Below, one piece after another: positions 26,951 to 35,118 of a stretch of DNA of 64,000 nucleotides. The stretch comes from Myxococcus stipitatus DSM 14675 (GTDB taxonomy: Bacteria; Myxococcota; Myxococcia; Myxococcales; Myxococcaceae). The stretch is taken from assembly GCF_000331735.1 (NCBI RefSeq), contig NC_020126.1, forward strand, positions 2,170,001 to 2,234,000. The letters are read 5' to 3'. A program made the translations under genes and the position numbers. Below the pieces are notes generated by a model. That model was given only the letters and a program-made list of their open reading frames with translations. It was not told where the DNA came from and searched no databases. Every line of letters begins with the position of its first letter. Positions within the stretch are counted from its first letter, which is position 1.

Positions 26951-28771
26951 TCAGTCGGGGCGAGGCAGCGCGTGGAGCCAGAGCGTCATCAGCTGGTCGT
27001 GGGCGTTTCCCGTGGAGCGCTCACCCAGCGCATGCAGCGCGGTGCCCAGCTTCTGCTCGAGCTTCGTGAGCGCCTGACGCGCTTGTGCGGAGACGTCCGC
27101 GGACAGGGTGGGCTCGCTGTGTCGGCCCGCCTTGCGCAGCGCGAGCAGCGTGCCCAGTCCCTCCGTGTCCTTCAGCACGGCCTCCAGCGCGCGAGCGGGC
27201 GCGGAGCCAGGGGAGGGCTGGGCCTTGTGCAGGGCCTTGAGCGCGCGGTCCAGGTACTTGGAGGCGTCGATGGCGTGGGTGGGCTCCCGCTCGCCCAGGT
27301 GCTCGAGGGCGTTCCAGGCATTCTCCTGCGCGGACACCCGGTACTGCGCGGGTGAGAGCGGCACGGTGTCGCCGCGCTGTCCGTTCTCGACGACGTCGAT
27401 GAACGCGGAGAGCGACGTGTACGCCTCGGAGGCGTAGAGCCACGCGCGCATCTGGGCGTCGTGGACCTGGATGTTCGCCCGATGGAGCGCCTCGGGGGCC
27501 GCGTGTTGCCGCTGACGCGCGTCCATCGCGGCGTCGACGGTGTGCAGGGCCTCGATGTACAGCTCGGTGCCCGCCAGCTTCGCGAGGGTCGCCGTGTCGA
27601 GCCTCGGGTGCTCCTGTCGCAGGCGCTCGGTGGTGTGCTTCAGGGCCTCGCGTGCATGGCGCGCCAGCTCGACGGCCTCGGGGTCCAGGGACACTCCGGC
27701 CTGCCCCGCGCGCTGGAGCAGTTCCTGGACGTGCTCGGTGGAGAGCAGCGCGGCGGCCTGCGTATAGACCTGCTCGCGTGCGTTGAGCGGGGCCGCGATG
27801 GCCTCCCACGCCGCGCCTTGGGGACGCGAGACGCCGTCGAGCATGTTGGCGTCGAGCAGGAAGCTCGCGGGCAGGCCCAGCCGGTCCTGGATGGAGCGAT
27901 TGAACGCCTGGAGCAGCGTCGCGTAGGCGGACGGAAGGTCTCCTCGGCTCGAAGGGGAGGGCGTCGCCGCAAGGGCCACGCTGATGTCCAGGTCGGACGC
28001 GGGGTTCTTGCTGCCCGGTGCCCGGAACGTGGCGCCGTGGGGGCTGGTCCACTCCGACTTGCGTTGGCTCGACGTCTCCCGGTGGAGCACACCGCGAAGG
28101 TAGTCGTCGGTGAACTGCTCCTGGGGGAAGGCGCGCTCGGCCTGGTGGACCGCGTCGTTGATGGCGTCGGAGACCAGCTCGTCCCGGTAGGCGTTGATCA
28201 ACTCGAGCGGGCTCTGGATGTGGGTCGCGAGTCCCGGCGCGAGCTGTCGCAGGTGCTCCTGGAAGCGCGCGCGGGATTCGGGGGTGTCCTCGGAGAGGAG
28301 CTTCCCCACGGTGTCGCCCCAGCTCTTGGGGGCGTCACCTTCCTGGCCCAGGAGGATTCGTCGCGCCTCCAGCTCCATCGCGGGATGAAGGCCGTGCGCC
28401 GTCTCCTTCCAGCGCGCCAGATGCGCCAGCCCCGCGCGCGTCTGGGGGCCCGTGGACCGGACCCGGAACTTCGCGCCACGGAACGGGACCGAGGGGCCCG
28501 CGCTCCCCGCGCTCTTCGGGGCCTGCTGTGGTGCGGGGGGCTGCCGCGCCTGGGCTCGTGGGCGGGTGCCCAGCACCTTCGCGCGCTCCTCTTGGGGGTT
28601 GCCGGTGGCCTCGAAGCTCGACGCGGGGGCGGGCCTGGCGGGGCGCGGGGCTTCCGACGGCTCGGCGGCGGCGGCCTCGTCGCGCTGGCGGGCCTCCTCG
28701 GCGCGGCGGGCTGCCTCCGCGGCGCGCTTCCCCGCTGCGCCACTGCCTCCAATGGAAGGTGGATTCGCCAT
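26951..28771 (-). CDS. Large cytosolic orphan protein, possible nucleotidyltransferase motif
   Basis: 606 residues with a strong AGAGAGG before the ATG at 28771. The first 100 residues are Ala/Pro/Arg-rich and partly coiled; no signal peptide or membrane segment. The body is mostly helical. At residues 253-265 it reads GSKNPASDLDISV, which resembles the GS...DxD core of Pol-beta-type nucleotidyltransferases (acidic pair D260/D262), but the spacing from GS to the Asp pair is shorter than usual, so this is a weak hint. I recognise no other domain. It is divergent from the blaI-like gene and could share its operators. Convergent with the GH18-like gene (11 bases). Confidence 0.75.
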   Translation of the reverse strand: MANPPSIGGSGAAGKRAAEAARRAEEARQRDEAAAAEPSEAPRPARPAPASSFEATGNPQEERAKVLGTRPRAQARQPPAPQQAPKSAGSAGPSVPFRGAKFRVRSTGPQTRAGLAHLARWKETAHGLHPAMELEARRILLGQEGDAPKSWGDTVGKLLSEDTPESRARFQEHLRQLAPGLATHIQSPLELINAYRDELVSDAINDAVHQAERAFPQEQFTDDYLRGVLHRETSSQRKSEWTSPHGATFRAPGSKNPASDLDISVALAATPSPSSRGDLPSAYATLLQAFNRSIQDRLGLPASFLLDANMLDGVSRPQGAAWEAIAAPLNAREQVYTQAAALLSTEHVQELLQRAGQAGVSLDPEAVELARHAREALKHTTERLRQEHPRLDTATLAKLAGTELYIEALHTVDAAMDARQRQHAAPEALHRANIQVHDAQMRAWLYASEAYTSLSAFIDVVENGQRGDTVPLSPAQYRVSAQENAWNALEHLGEREPTHAIDASKYLDRALKALHKAQPSPGSAPARALEAVLKDTEGLGTLLALRKAGRHSEPTLSADVSAQARQALTKLEQKLGTALHALGERSTGNAHDQLMTLWLHALPRPD

Positions 28772-28866
28772 GGTTCACCTCTCTCGAGTCACCTGCCGTA
28801 ACGCCGTACTCCCGAGGTCCGCACTCCATTGCGACACCGCTTGGGATGAACTGACTCCGCGTGAAG

Positions 28867-28881
28867 TACGATTCGAATCGT
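28867..28881. promoter_or_regulatory. BlaI-type operator, distal copy
   Basis: TACGATTCGAATCGT, a near-perfect palindrome (one end mismatch compared with the proximal copy). The centres of the two copies are 23 bases apart, so both lie on the same DNA face within about two turns. Likely bound by the BlaI-family repressor encoded just downstream. Confidence 0.8.
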
Positions 28882-28909
28882 TGACAACATACGATTCGAA
28901 TCGTAGTTT
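28881..28909 (+). promoter_or_regulatory. Promoter of the blaI-M56 operon
   Basis: TTGACA at 28881-28886 (a perfect -35) and TAGTTT at 28904-28909 (a fair -10), 17 bases apart. The predicted start of transcription is about 28916, the first base of the coding region, so the message may have almost no leader. The two operator palindromes flank and overlap the promoter. Confidence 0.65.
28890..28905. promoter_or_regulatory. BlaI-type operator, proximal copy
   Basis: TACGATTCGAATCGTA, a perfect 16-base palindrome between the -35 and -10 elements. Binding of a repressor dimer here would block the polymerase directly. Confidence 0.85.
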
Positions 28910-28915
28910 GAAGCC

Positions 28916-29305
28916 ATGACAACGGATGCCATTCCCTCCGAGGTGGAGCTCGCGATTCTGGGCGTGCTCTGGAAGCGCGGCCCCAGCACCGTCCGGGATG
29001 TTCACGAGGCCCTGGGCCGCGAGGACGGGAAGGGCGCCGGCTACACCACGACGCTGAAGCAGCTTCAGGTCATGGCGGCCAAGGGACTGGTGAGCCGCGA
29101 TGAGAGTGCTCGCAGCCACGTCTATGCCGCGAGCGTCGCGGAAGCCCGCACCAAGCGTCAGTTGGTGAAGGACCTGCTGGACCGCGTCTTCGGAGGCGCG
29201 TCGGGGGCGCTCGCGGTGCAGGCGCTGTCGCTCAAGCCCGCGTCCAAGGAGGAGCTGGATGACCTGCGCCGCCTGCTGGATGAGGGGAAGGGGGGCAAGT
29301 CATGA
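28916..29305 (+). CDS. BlaI/MecI/CopY-family repressor
   Basis: 129 residues. The winged-helix domain has VELAILGVLWKRGPSTVRDV, then GYTTTLKQLQVMAAKGLVSR, typical of BlaI/MecI. The C-terminal dimerisation helices end in EELDDLRRLLDEG. In known systems the repressor is inactivated by proteolysis after its membrane M56 partner senses a signal. The gene overlaps that partner by ATGA. Two operator palindromes lie upstream, so it is almost certainly self-repressing. Confidence 0.93.
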   Translation: MTTDAIPSEVELAILGVLWKRGPSTVRDVHEALGREDGKGAGYTTTLKQLQVMAAKGLVSRDESARSHVYAASVAEARTKRQLVKDLLDRVFGGASGALAVQALSLKPASKEELDDLRRLLDEGKGGKS

Positions 29306-30900
29306 GCCTCGCGACGGTGCTGGAGGTCTGGGGGCAGGCCCTGCTGCGCTGGCTGGCGCACGGGGTGTGGCAGACGAGCGTCGTCGTGTTGGCCGTGGCG
29401 GGGGCGTGGTGGTTGCTGCGCCATCGCTCGGCGCGGGCTCGCTATGTCGTGGGATGTCTGGGTTTGGCGCTGGTGGTGCTCGCGCCCCTGTCCACCTTGT
29501 GGATGACGGCCTCGCGGGGCGCGCCCGTGGAGTGGGTGTGGACGATGGGCGGCCCGGGCGTGGAGCAGGCGCGTCCCGAGCTGTCTCCCGTGGATGGCTC
29601 GGAGGCTCGGGCGAGCGCCGTGGCCGAGGAGCCGGCGCCCGCGAGTACCTGGACGGCGAAGCTGCCCTGGATGCTGGGCGGGCTCTGGCTGCTGGGGGCT
29701 TGTGTGGGATTGGTGCGGCTGGCCCGGGGCTGGCAACGGACGGCACGCAGGCTGGTGCGGCCGGCGACGCGGGTCTCCTCCGACGTGAGTGGATTGGTGT
29801 CGCGGGTCGCGGAGCGTCTGGGATTGCGGCGCCCGGTGCGGGTGCTGGAGTCGGCGCTCGCGCCGTCGCCCATGGTGCTGGGGGTGGTGCGTCCGTTGCT
29901 GTTGCTTCCCAGTGGCGTGAGGGCGCGGCTGTCCGAGGCGCAGCTGGAGGCGGTGCTGGCGCATGAGCTGGCCCACGTGCGCCGCCACGATGCCTTCGTC
30001 AACTTCGTGCAGTGCCTGGTGGACGTGGTGTTCTTCTTCCATCCGGCCGCGCGCTGGTTGTCCCAGCGGGTGCGGATGGAGCGCGAGTTCTGCTGTGACG
30101 ACGCGGCGGTGAGCCTGTGTGGCAGCGCGCGGATGTACTCCGGGGCGCTGCTGGGGTTGGAGGAGCTTCGCCAGGAGGGCGGCGTGCTGGCGCTGGGCGC
30201 GGGGGGACATCCCCTGGCGTCGCGGGTGCGGCGGCTGCTCGGTCATGCTCCCGCGGTGGAGATGCCCAGGGGGGCGCGCCAGGTCCTGCGCGTGGGGGGG
30301 CTGGCGGGAGTGCTGGTGGTCTCGGGGATGGCCTGGGCCTGGGAGGCGCCCACGCGGAGCGTCCCCGGGACGTCGGTGCTCGCGTCCGCGACGTGCTCGC
30401 GGCCCGTGTATCCGAAGGACTTCACCGCCATCGCCTCGTACGAGAACCAGGGGCGCACGATTCGCAGCCGCGTCTCCGTCTCCCGCTGCGGGCGCATCCG
30501 CTTGGAGCCGGCCGATGGCACGCCCGCGGTGGCGCTCCTGTACGACGTGAGCACGCTGGAGCGCGTGGCCCTGGACGGAGCCGAGCGCACCTACGACCTG
30601 CTTCCGGAGCGCGGAGACCTGGGCCTTCCCCTGCACCTGCCCGGAGGCTGCGGCGAGCGGAAGACGGACTGCGCGCGCCAGGGCGACGAGGTGGTGGCGG
30701 GCCGCCGCGCCGAGCGCTGGCACCGCATCCACGCGCCGCATGACACCGTGACGCAGTGGATGGACAAGGAGCTCGGGTATCCCATCCGCGAGACGTCCGA
30801 CCTCTTCGGCACCGTCACGCTCTCGGATATCCAGGTGGGTGATTTGGGCGCCGCGCGCTTCGTCATCCCCAGCGACTACCGCATCCTGGCCTCACCGTAA
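29302..30900 (+). CDS. M56-family membrane metalloprotease (BlaR1-like)
   Basis: 532 residues. Four or so membrane helices, in the order of BlaR1/MecR1: helices in residues 5-65, a loop, then one at about 110-130. The zinc protease domain has HELAH (H221, E222, H225) in LAHELAHVRRHDAF with REFCCDDAA as the downstream Glu/Asp region, and a further helix at about 335-350. The C-terminal 180 residues are extracytoplasmic with pairs of Cys. They do not look like a penicillin-binding domain (no SxxK serine site seen), so it probably senses something other than beta-lactams. It likely cleaves the partner repressor. Confidence 0.92.
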   Translation: MSLATVLEVWGQALLRWLAHGVWQTSVVVLAVAGAWWLLRHRSARARYVVGCLGLALVVLAPLSTLWMTASRGAPVEWVWTMGGPGVEQARPELSPVDGSEARASAVAEEPAPASTWTAKLPWMLGGLWLLGACVGLVRLARGWQRTARRLVRPATRVSSDVSGLVSRVAERLGLRRPVRVLESALAPSPMVLGVVRPLLLLPSGVRARLSEAQLEAVLAHELAHVRRHDAFVNFVQCLVDVVFFFHPAARWLSQRVRMEREFCCDDAAVSLCGSARMYSGALLGLEELRQEGGVLALGAGGHPLASRVRRLLGHAPAVEMPRGARQVLRVGGLAGVLVVSGMAWAWEAPTRSVPGTSVLASATCSRPVYPKDFTAIASYENQGRTIRSRVSVSRCGRIRLEPADGTPAVALLYDVSTLERVALDGAERTYDLLPERGDLGLPLHLPGGCGERKTDCARQGDEVVAGRRAERWHRIHAPHDTVTQWMDKELGYPIRETSDLFGTVTLSDIQVGDLGAARFVIPSDYRILASP

Positions 30901-30904
30901 CCCC

Positions 30905-30944
30905 GCGCTGGCCGCCGCCGTATCCCTCCTCGCGAGGCCAGCGC
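30905..30944 (+). terminator. Terminator of the blaI-M56 operon
   Basis: GCGCTGGCC (30905-30913) pairs perfectly with GGCCAGCGC (30936-30944), followed by a pyrimidine-rich run CTTCCTCTCCT. It starts right after the M56 stop. Confidence 0.7.
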
Positions 30945-31042
30945 CTTCCTCTCCTGTCTCCAAGCCGTTGAGCGGCGGCTGCGCCGGGCCTCCAGGTCCG
31001 TCGCGGCCGAGCCGAACACCCGACGTGTGTCCCGAGGTCCCC

Positions 31043-32986
31043 ATGAAGCTCCTCCGCATCCTGTGGCTGCTGTGCCCCCTGGCGTGTGCTGGCACCGGCG
31101 CGCCCCACGTCGTCCCTCCGGTCGAGGCTCCCTCGGCGCGGCCTGCCCCGGCCGTCACCACGGCGGCCGTGGAGGGACAGGTCGAGAGCAGTGCGAAGAC
31201 ACCGGTGGCGGGCGCGGTGGTCGCGCTCATCCCCGCACGGGAGGATTGGGACCCGGGCCTTGCACCTCCGGCGGGCCGGATGCTCACCGGTCCGGACGGG
31301 CGCTTCCGCTTCGAGGGACTCGCGCCGGGTGAGTACGGCCTGACGGTCAGCGCCGCTGGGCATGAGGCGGCCTTCCTCATGGGCGTGAAGCTCGCGGCGG
31401 GGGCGACACCCCATCTGAAGGACGTGGTGCTCCAGCCCGCGAGGCACATCGTGCGAGGTCGCGTGAAGACGGACTCGGGCGAACCCGTGCCGGGGGTCTG
31501 GCTGAACGTCGGGCGGTACAGCGACTTCCTGGGGGACATGCTGTACGCGCGGACGGACGCGCAGGGCCGCTTCGAGGTGCCGCTGCCTGTCGCGGGCTAT
31601 GGCGTCTCGGTCCATGCCGAGGGCTTCTCGCCCGCGAGGCGCACGTTCAACGTCACGGCGGAGGAGTCCACGACGGAGCTGGACCTGACCGTCAGCGCGC
31701 TCCCGGAGACCACGCCTCCCGCGCCGGAGGTGGTGTCGTGGGTGAAGCAATCGCTGGCGCCGCTGACCACCGTGGAGGCGGGACATGGGTTCGAGGACCT
31801 GCGGCCCTTGAAGCCGTGGCTCTCGAAGGCCCGGGTGGTGGCGCTGGGGGAGGCGACGCACGGGAGCCGGGAGTTCTTCCAGTTGAAGCACCGGATGCTG
31901 GAGTACCTGGCCACGGAGCTGGGCTTCACCGTCTTCGCCATCGAGGCCAGCTTCGGCGAGTCGCTCGTGGTGAATGACTACGTCCTCCATGGGAAGGGAG
32001 ACCCGGCCAAGGCCTTGGCGGGGCTCTACTTCTGGACCTGGGACACGGAGGAGGTGCTGGCGCTCATCCGGTGGATGCGTGCGTACAACGAGGACCCGCG
32101 CCACACGCGCAAGCTCCAGTTCTACGGCGTGGACATGCAGGCCACGTCCGCCTCGACGCGCGCCGTCCTGGACTTCTTCGCGCGGGCGGACCCGTCGTTC
32201 CATCAGCGACTCGTGGGGCCGATGACGCCGTTCCTCGATGAAGCGAACCCGCGGGTGCGCGAGGTGGAGTCGGGCAAGGTGCTGGCGGGGCTCGTCGCGG
32301 ACATCGAGGCGCGTCTGGCCAAACTGCCGAAGCGCAAGGGCACCGAGAAGACCCACGCGCTGGTGGCTCGCCATGCCCGCATCCTCGGGCAGTTCGCGGC
32401 CAGGGTGGAGAACCAGTTCACGGACTCGAACCTCCGGGACCGGGCGATGGCGGAGAACGCTCGCTGGATTCTCGAGCATGAGGGCGCGGATGCTCGGATG
32501 GTCCTCTGGGCGCACAACGCACACGTCGCCGCGTCGCCGCAGCTCGACATGGAGCCCATGGGCAAGCACCTGCGCGAGGCGCTGGGAGACCAGCTCTACG
32601 TCTTCGGGTTTGCCTTCAACCAGGGCGAGTTCCAGGCCATCCACAGCCCGAGCGAGCCGAACGAAGCGCGCCGAGGACTGAGTGTCCACGCGGTCCCCGC
32701 AGCGGAGGTGGGGTGGCTGGACGGGACGCTCGCGCTGGCGGAGGTGCCTCGGTTCGCCCTGGACCTGCGAGGGTTGCCTGGCGAGGGCGTGGTGAGGGAC
32801 TACTTCATGCAGGCTCGCTATACGCGGAACTACGGAGCAGTCTTCAGCAAGGTCATCCCACCGCGTGTCTCCAAGGCGGCGAAGGAGTACGACGGCCTGC
32901 TGTTCGTGGAACGAACGGTCGCTGCCATCGCGACGCCCACGGGCCGGCGCCCGCCTCCGCCACCCACGGCCGCCAGCGCTCCTTGA
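31043..32986 (+). CDS. Erythromycin-esterase-like lipoprotein, copy 1
   Basis: 647 residues from the ATG at 31043, just after CGAGGTCCCC. Lipoprotein signal (RILWLLCPLACAG). Residues 45-220 carry two carboxypeptidase-regulatory-like beta-sandwich repeats (VEGQVESSAKTPVAGAVVAL, then VRGRVKTDSGEPVPGVWLNV). Residues 250-630 are an erythromycin-esterase (Ere) fold: ALGEATHGSREFFQLKHRML with E270 and H273, IRWMRAYNEDPRHTRKLQFY, and RDRAMAENARWILEH. Ere enzymes are cytosolic macrolide hydrolases, whereas this one is envelope-anchored, so its substrate is uncertain. A paralog follows directly. Confidence 0.92.
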   Translation: MKLLRILWLLCPLACAGTGAPHVVPPVEAPSARPAPAVTTAAVEGQVESSAKTPVAGAVVALIPAREDWDPGLAPPAGRMLTGPDGRFRFEGLAPGEYGLTVSAAGHEAAFLMGVKLAAGATPHLKDVVLQPARHIVRGRVKTDSGEPVPGVWLNVGRYSDFLGDMLYARTDAQGRFEVPLPVAGYGVSVHAEGFSPARRTFNVTAEESTTELDLTVSALPETTPPAPEVVSWVKQSLAPLTTVEAGHGFEDLRPLKPWLSKARVVALGEATHGSREFFQLKHRMLEYLATELGFTVFAIEASFGESLVVNDYVLHGKGDPAKALAGLYFWTWDTEEVLALIRWMRAYNEDPRHTRKLQFYGVDMQATSASTRAVLDFFARADPSFHQRLVGPMTPFLDEANPRVREVESGKVLAGLVADIEARLAKLPKRKGTEKTHALVARHARILGQFAARVENQFTDSNLRDRAMAENARWILEHEGADARMVLWAHNAHVAASPQLDMEPMGKHLREALGDQLYVFGFAFNQGEFQAIHSPSEPNEARRGLSVHAVPAAEVGWLDGTLALAEVPRFALDLRGLPGEGVVRDYFMQARYTRNYGAVFSKVIPPRVSKAAKEYDGLLFVERTVAAIATPTGRRPPPPPTAASAP

Positions 32987-32999
32987 GAGCAAAGGCAGC

Positions 33000-33032
33000 C
33001 AGCCCCTCGGGTCGATTGTGATGGAGGGGCTG
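33000..33032 (+). terminator. Hairpin between the tandem esterase genes
   Basis: CAGCCCCTC (33000-33008) pairs with GAGGGGCTG (33024-33032) around a 15-base loop. It may end transcription of the first esterase gene or attenuate read-through into the second. No T run follows. Confidence 0.55.
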
Positions 33033-33082
33033 ACTGTGTTGGACCTCGGGGAGCACACCCCCGTCGTATGCCCGAGGTCCCG

Positions 33083-35029
33083 ATGAAGGCCTTCCGCATC
33101 CTGTGGCTCGTGTTTCCCTTGGCGTGTGCGAGCACAGGCACGCCGCAGGTCGTTCTACCGCCGGAGCCTCCCGTCCAGGCCGCACCACCGTCCGTCACCA
33201 CGGCGGCGGTGGAAGGGCGTGTGGAGGGGGATGCGAAGTCGCCAGTGGAGGGCGCGGTGGTCTCGCTTGTCCCCGCGCGCAAGGAGTGGAATCCGAACAA
33301 GGAACCACCGGCGGGCCGGATGCTCACCGGCCCTGATGGACGCTTCCGCTTCGAGGGTCTCTCTCCGGGCGAGTATGGCCTGACCGTCAGCGCCCCTCGG
33401 CACGAGGCGACCTTCATCCTGGATGTTCAACTCACCGCGGGAGCTTCGGCGCTTCAGCGGGATGTTGTCCTCCAGCCCGCGACGCGTGTCGTGAGAGGGC
33501 GCTTGAAGACAGACGTGGGCGGACCCGTCGCGGACGCCTGGGTGCAGGTGATACGGAAGAGCGAATTCCTCGCGGATGTCCTTTACGTCCGAGCGGATGC
33601 CCAGGGCCAGTTCGAGGTCTCGCTGCCCATCGGCCGGTACACCGTGAAAGCCCCCGAGCGGGGCTCCATGTTGGCGGACAACCAATTCGACGTGCGCGCG
33701 GAGGACTCCGCGCGAGACGTGAACCTGACCCTTCTCCCGCGGCCGGAGACCTCGCCCGCGGCGCCGGAGGTGGTGTCGTGGGTGAAGCAGTCGCTGGTGC
33801 CGCTGACCACCGTGGAGGCGGGACATGGGTTCGCGGACCTGCAACCCCTGAAGCCCTGGCTCGCGAAAGCGCGCGTCGTGGCCCTGGGGGAGGCGACCCA
33901 CGGTACTCGGGAGTTCTTCCAGTTGAAGCACCGGCTGATGGAGTTCCTGGTCACGGAGCTGGGCTTCAACATCTTCGCGCTGGAGGGCAACTTCTCCGAG
34001 GCACTCGTCATCAATGACTACGTCCTTCACGGAAAGGGAGACGAGGCCCAGGTGCTCGACAACCTCTTCCCGATCTGGCGGACCGAGGAGGTGATGGCCC
34101 TCATCCGATGGATGCGTGCGTACAACGCGGACCCGCGCCACACGCACAAGCTCAAGTTCTACGGCGTGGACATGCAGGACACGGTTCGCCCGACGCGGGC
34201 CCTCCTGGACTTCTTCGCCCGAGTGGACCCGGCGTTCCATCAGCGACTCGTGGGGCCGATGGCGCGATTCCTCGACGTCAAGACCTCGAAGGCCTGGTCG
34301 GAGGAGAACGGCAAGGGGCTGGCTTCGCTCGTCGCGGACATCGAAGCCCGCTTGCGCCAGCGGCCACGGCGCAAGCGCTCCGAGAAGGAGCTCGCGGTGA
34401 TGGCCCGCCATGCCCGGGTGCTGGCGCAATGGGCTACCCAGACAACGCCCCAGGTGTCCGAGGTGAGCTTCATGAACCATCGGGACCGGGCGATGGCGGA
34501 GAATGCTCGCTGGGTCCTGGAGCAGGAGGGCGCCGATGCGCGAATGGTCCTCTGGGCGCACAACGGACACGTCTCCACCGCGAAGCTGACCGACTTCGTG
34601 TCCATGGGGCAGCACCTGCGCGAAGTGCTGGGCGATGCGCTGTACTCCTTCGGGTTTGCTTTCAATCAAGGAACGCTGCGGGCGGTCCACGAGTCGATCC
34701 TCGTGGCGCGGAAGCCACGCGTCTACACGGCCCATGCCGTTCCGCCGGCGGAGGTGGGGGCGGTGGACGGTACGCTCGCGCGGGCCCAGGTGCCCCTGTT
34801 TGCCTTGGACCTGAGGGGACTCCCCACCCAGGGCGCCGCGCGAGATTTCTTCACCCAGACACGCGCCTGGAGAAACTACGGCTTTGTCTTCAGCGAGAAC
34901 GCCGGTCTTGCACCGACGAGGAGCGCCAAGGAGTTCGACGGCCTGTTCTTCGTGGACTACACGAGCGCGGCCATCGCCATGCCCGAGCGTCCACCTCCCG
35001 AGGGGAACGCCTCGGCGCCCTCTCCTTGA
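33083..35029 (+). CDS. Erythromycin-esterase-like lipoprotein, copy 2
   Basis: 648 residues, the tandem paralog of the previous gene with the same layout: lipoprotein signal (FPLACAS), regulatory-like beta domains, and the Ere domain with ALGEATHGTREFFQLKHRLM (E270, H273 at the same positions as copy 1). The 10 bases CCCGAGGTCC before the start are also shared, so the leader was duplicated as well. An upstream ATG at 33068 would add five residues (MPEVP). Divergence is greatest in the N-terminal beta domains and around residues 420-460, which suggests a different ligand or partner. Confidence 0.92.
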   Translation: MKAFRILWLVFPLACASTGTPQVVLPPEPPVQAAPPSVTTAAVEGRVEGDAKSPVEGAVVSLVPARKEWNPNKEPPAGRMLTGPDGRFRFEGLSPGEYGLTVSAPRHEATFILDVQLTAGASALQRDVVLQPATRVVRGRLKTDVGGPVADAWVQVIRKSEFLADVLYVRADAQGQFEVSLPIGRYTVKAPERGSMLADNQFDVRAEDSARDVNLTLLPRPETSPAAPEVVSWVKQSLVPLTTVEAGHGFADLQPLKPWLAKARVVALGEATHGTREFFQLKHRLMEFLVTELGFNIFALEGNFSEALVINDYVLHGKGDEAQVLDNLFPIWRTEEVMALIRWMRAYNADPRHTHKLKFYGVDMQDTVRPTRALLDFFARVDPAFHQRLVGPMARFLDVKTSKAWSEENGKGLASLVADIEARLRQRPRRKRSEKELAVMARHARVLAQWATQTTPQVSEVSFMNHRDRAMAENARWVLEQEGADARMVLWAHNGHVSTAKLTDFVSMGQHLREVLGDALYSFGFAFNQGTLRAVHESILVARKPRVYTAHAVPPAEVGAVDGTLARAQVPLFALDLRGLPTQGAARDFFTQTRAWRNYGFVFSENAGLAPTRSAKEFDGLFFVDYTSAAIAMPERPPPEGNASAPSP

Positions 35030-35086
35030 AGACTTCACTCGAAGTGGGAGGACGAGGAAAGTCCGCCACCGCTCATGCGTAGCTGT

Positions 35087-35112
35087 CTCCTGTCAGGTTA
35101 CACAGACAGGAG
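35087..35112 (+). promoter_or_regulatory. Hairpin that covers a ribosome-binding site
   Basis: CTCCTGTC (35087-35094) pairs perfectly with GACAGGAG (35105-35112) around a 10-base loop. The right arm contains the AGGAG used by the GTG start at 35119. Folding would hide that site. Confidence 0.6.
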
Positions 35113-35118
35113 TGATGC

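Noticed and set aside
29302-30900. Full BlaR1 beta-lactam sensor
   Set aside because: The M56 domain fits but the penicillin-binding motifs are missing and no beta-lactamase is nearby.
30863-35038. Long frames opposite the two esterase-like genes
   Set aside because: They arise because the paralogs share codon patterns; no start or domain support.
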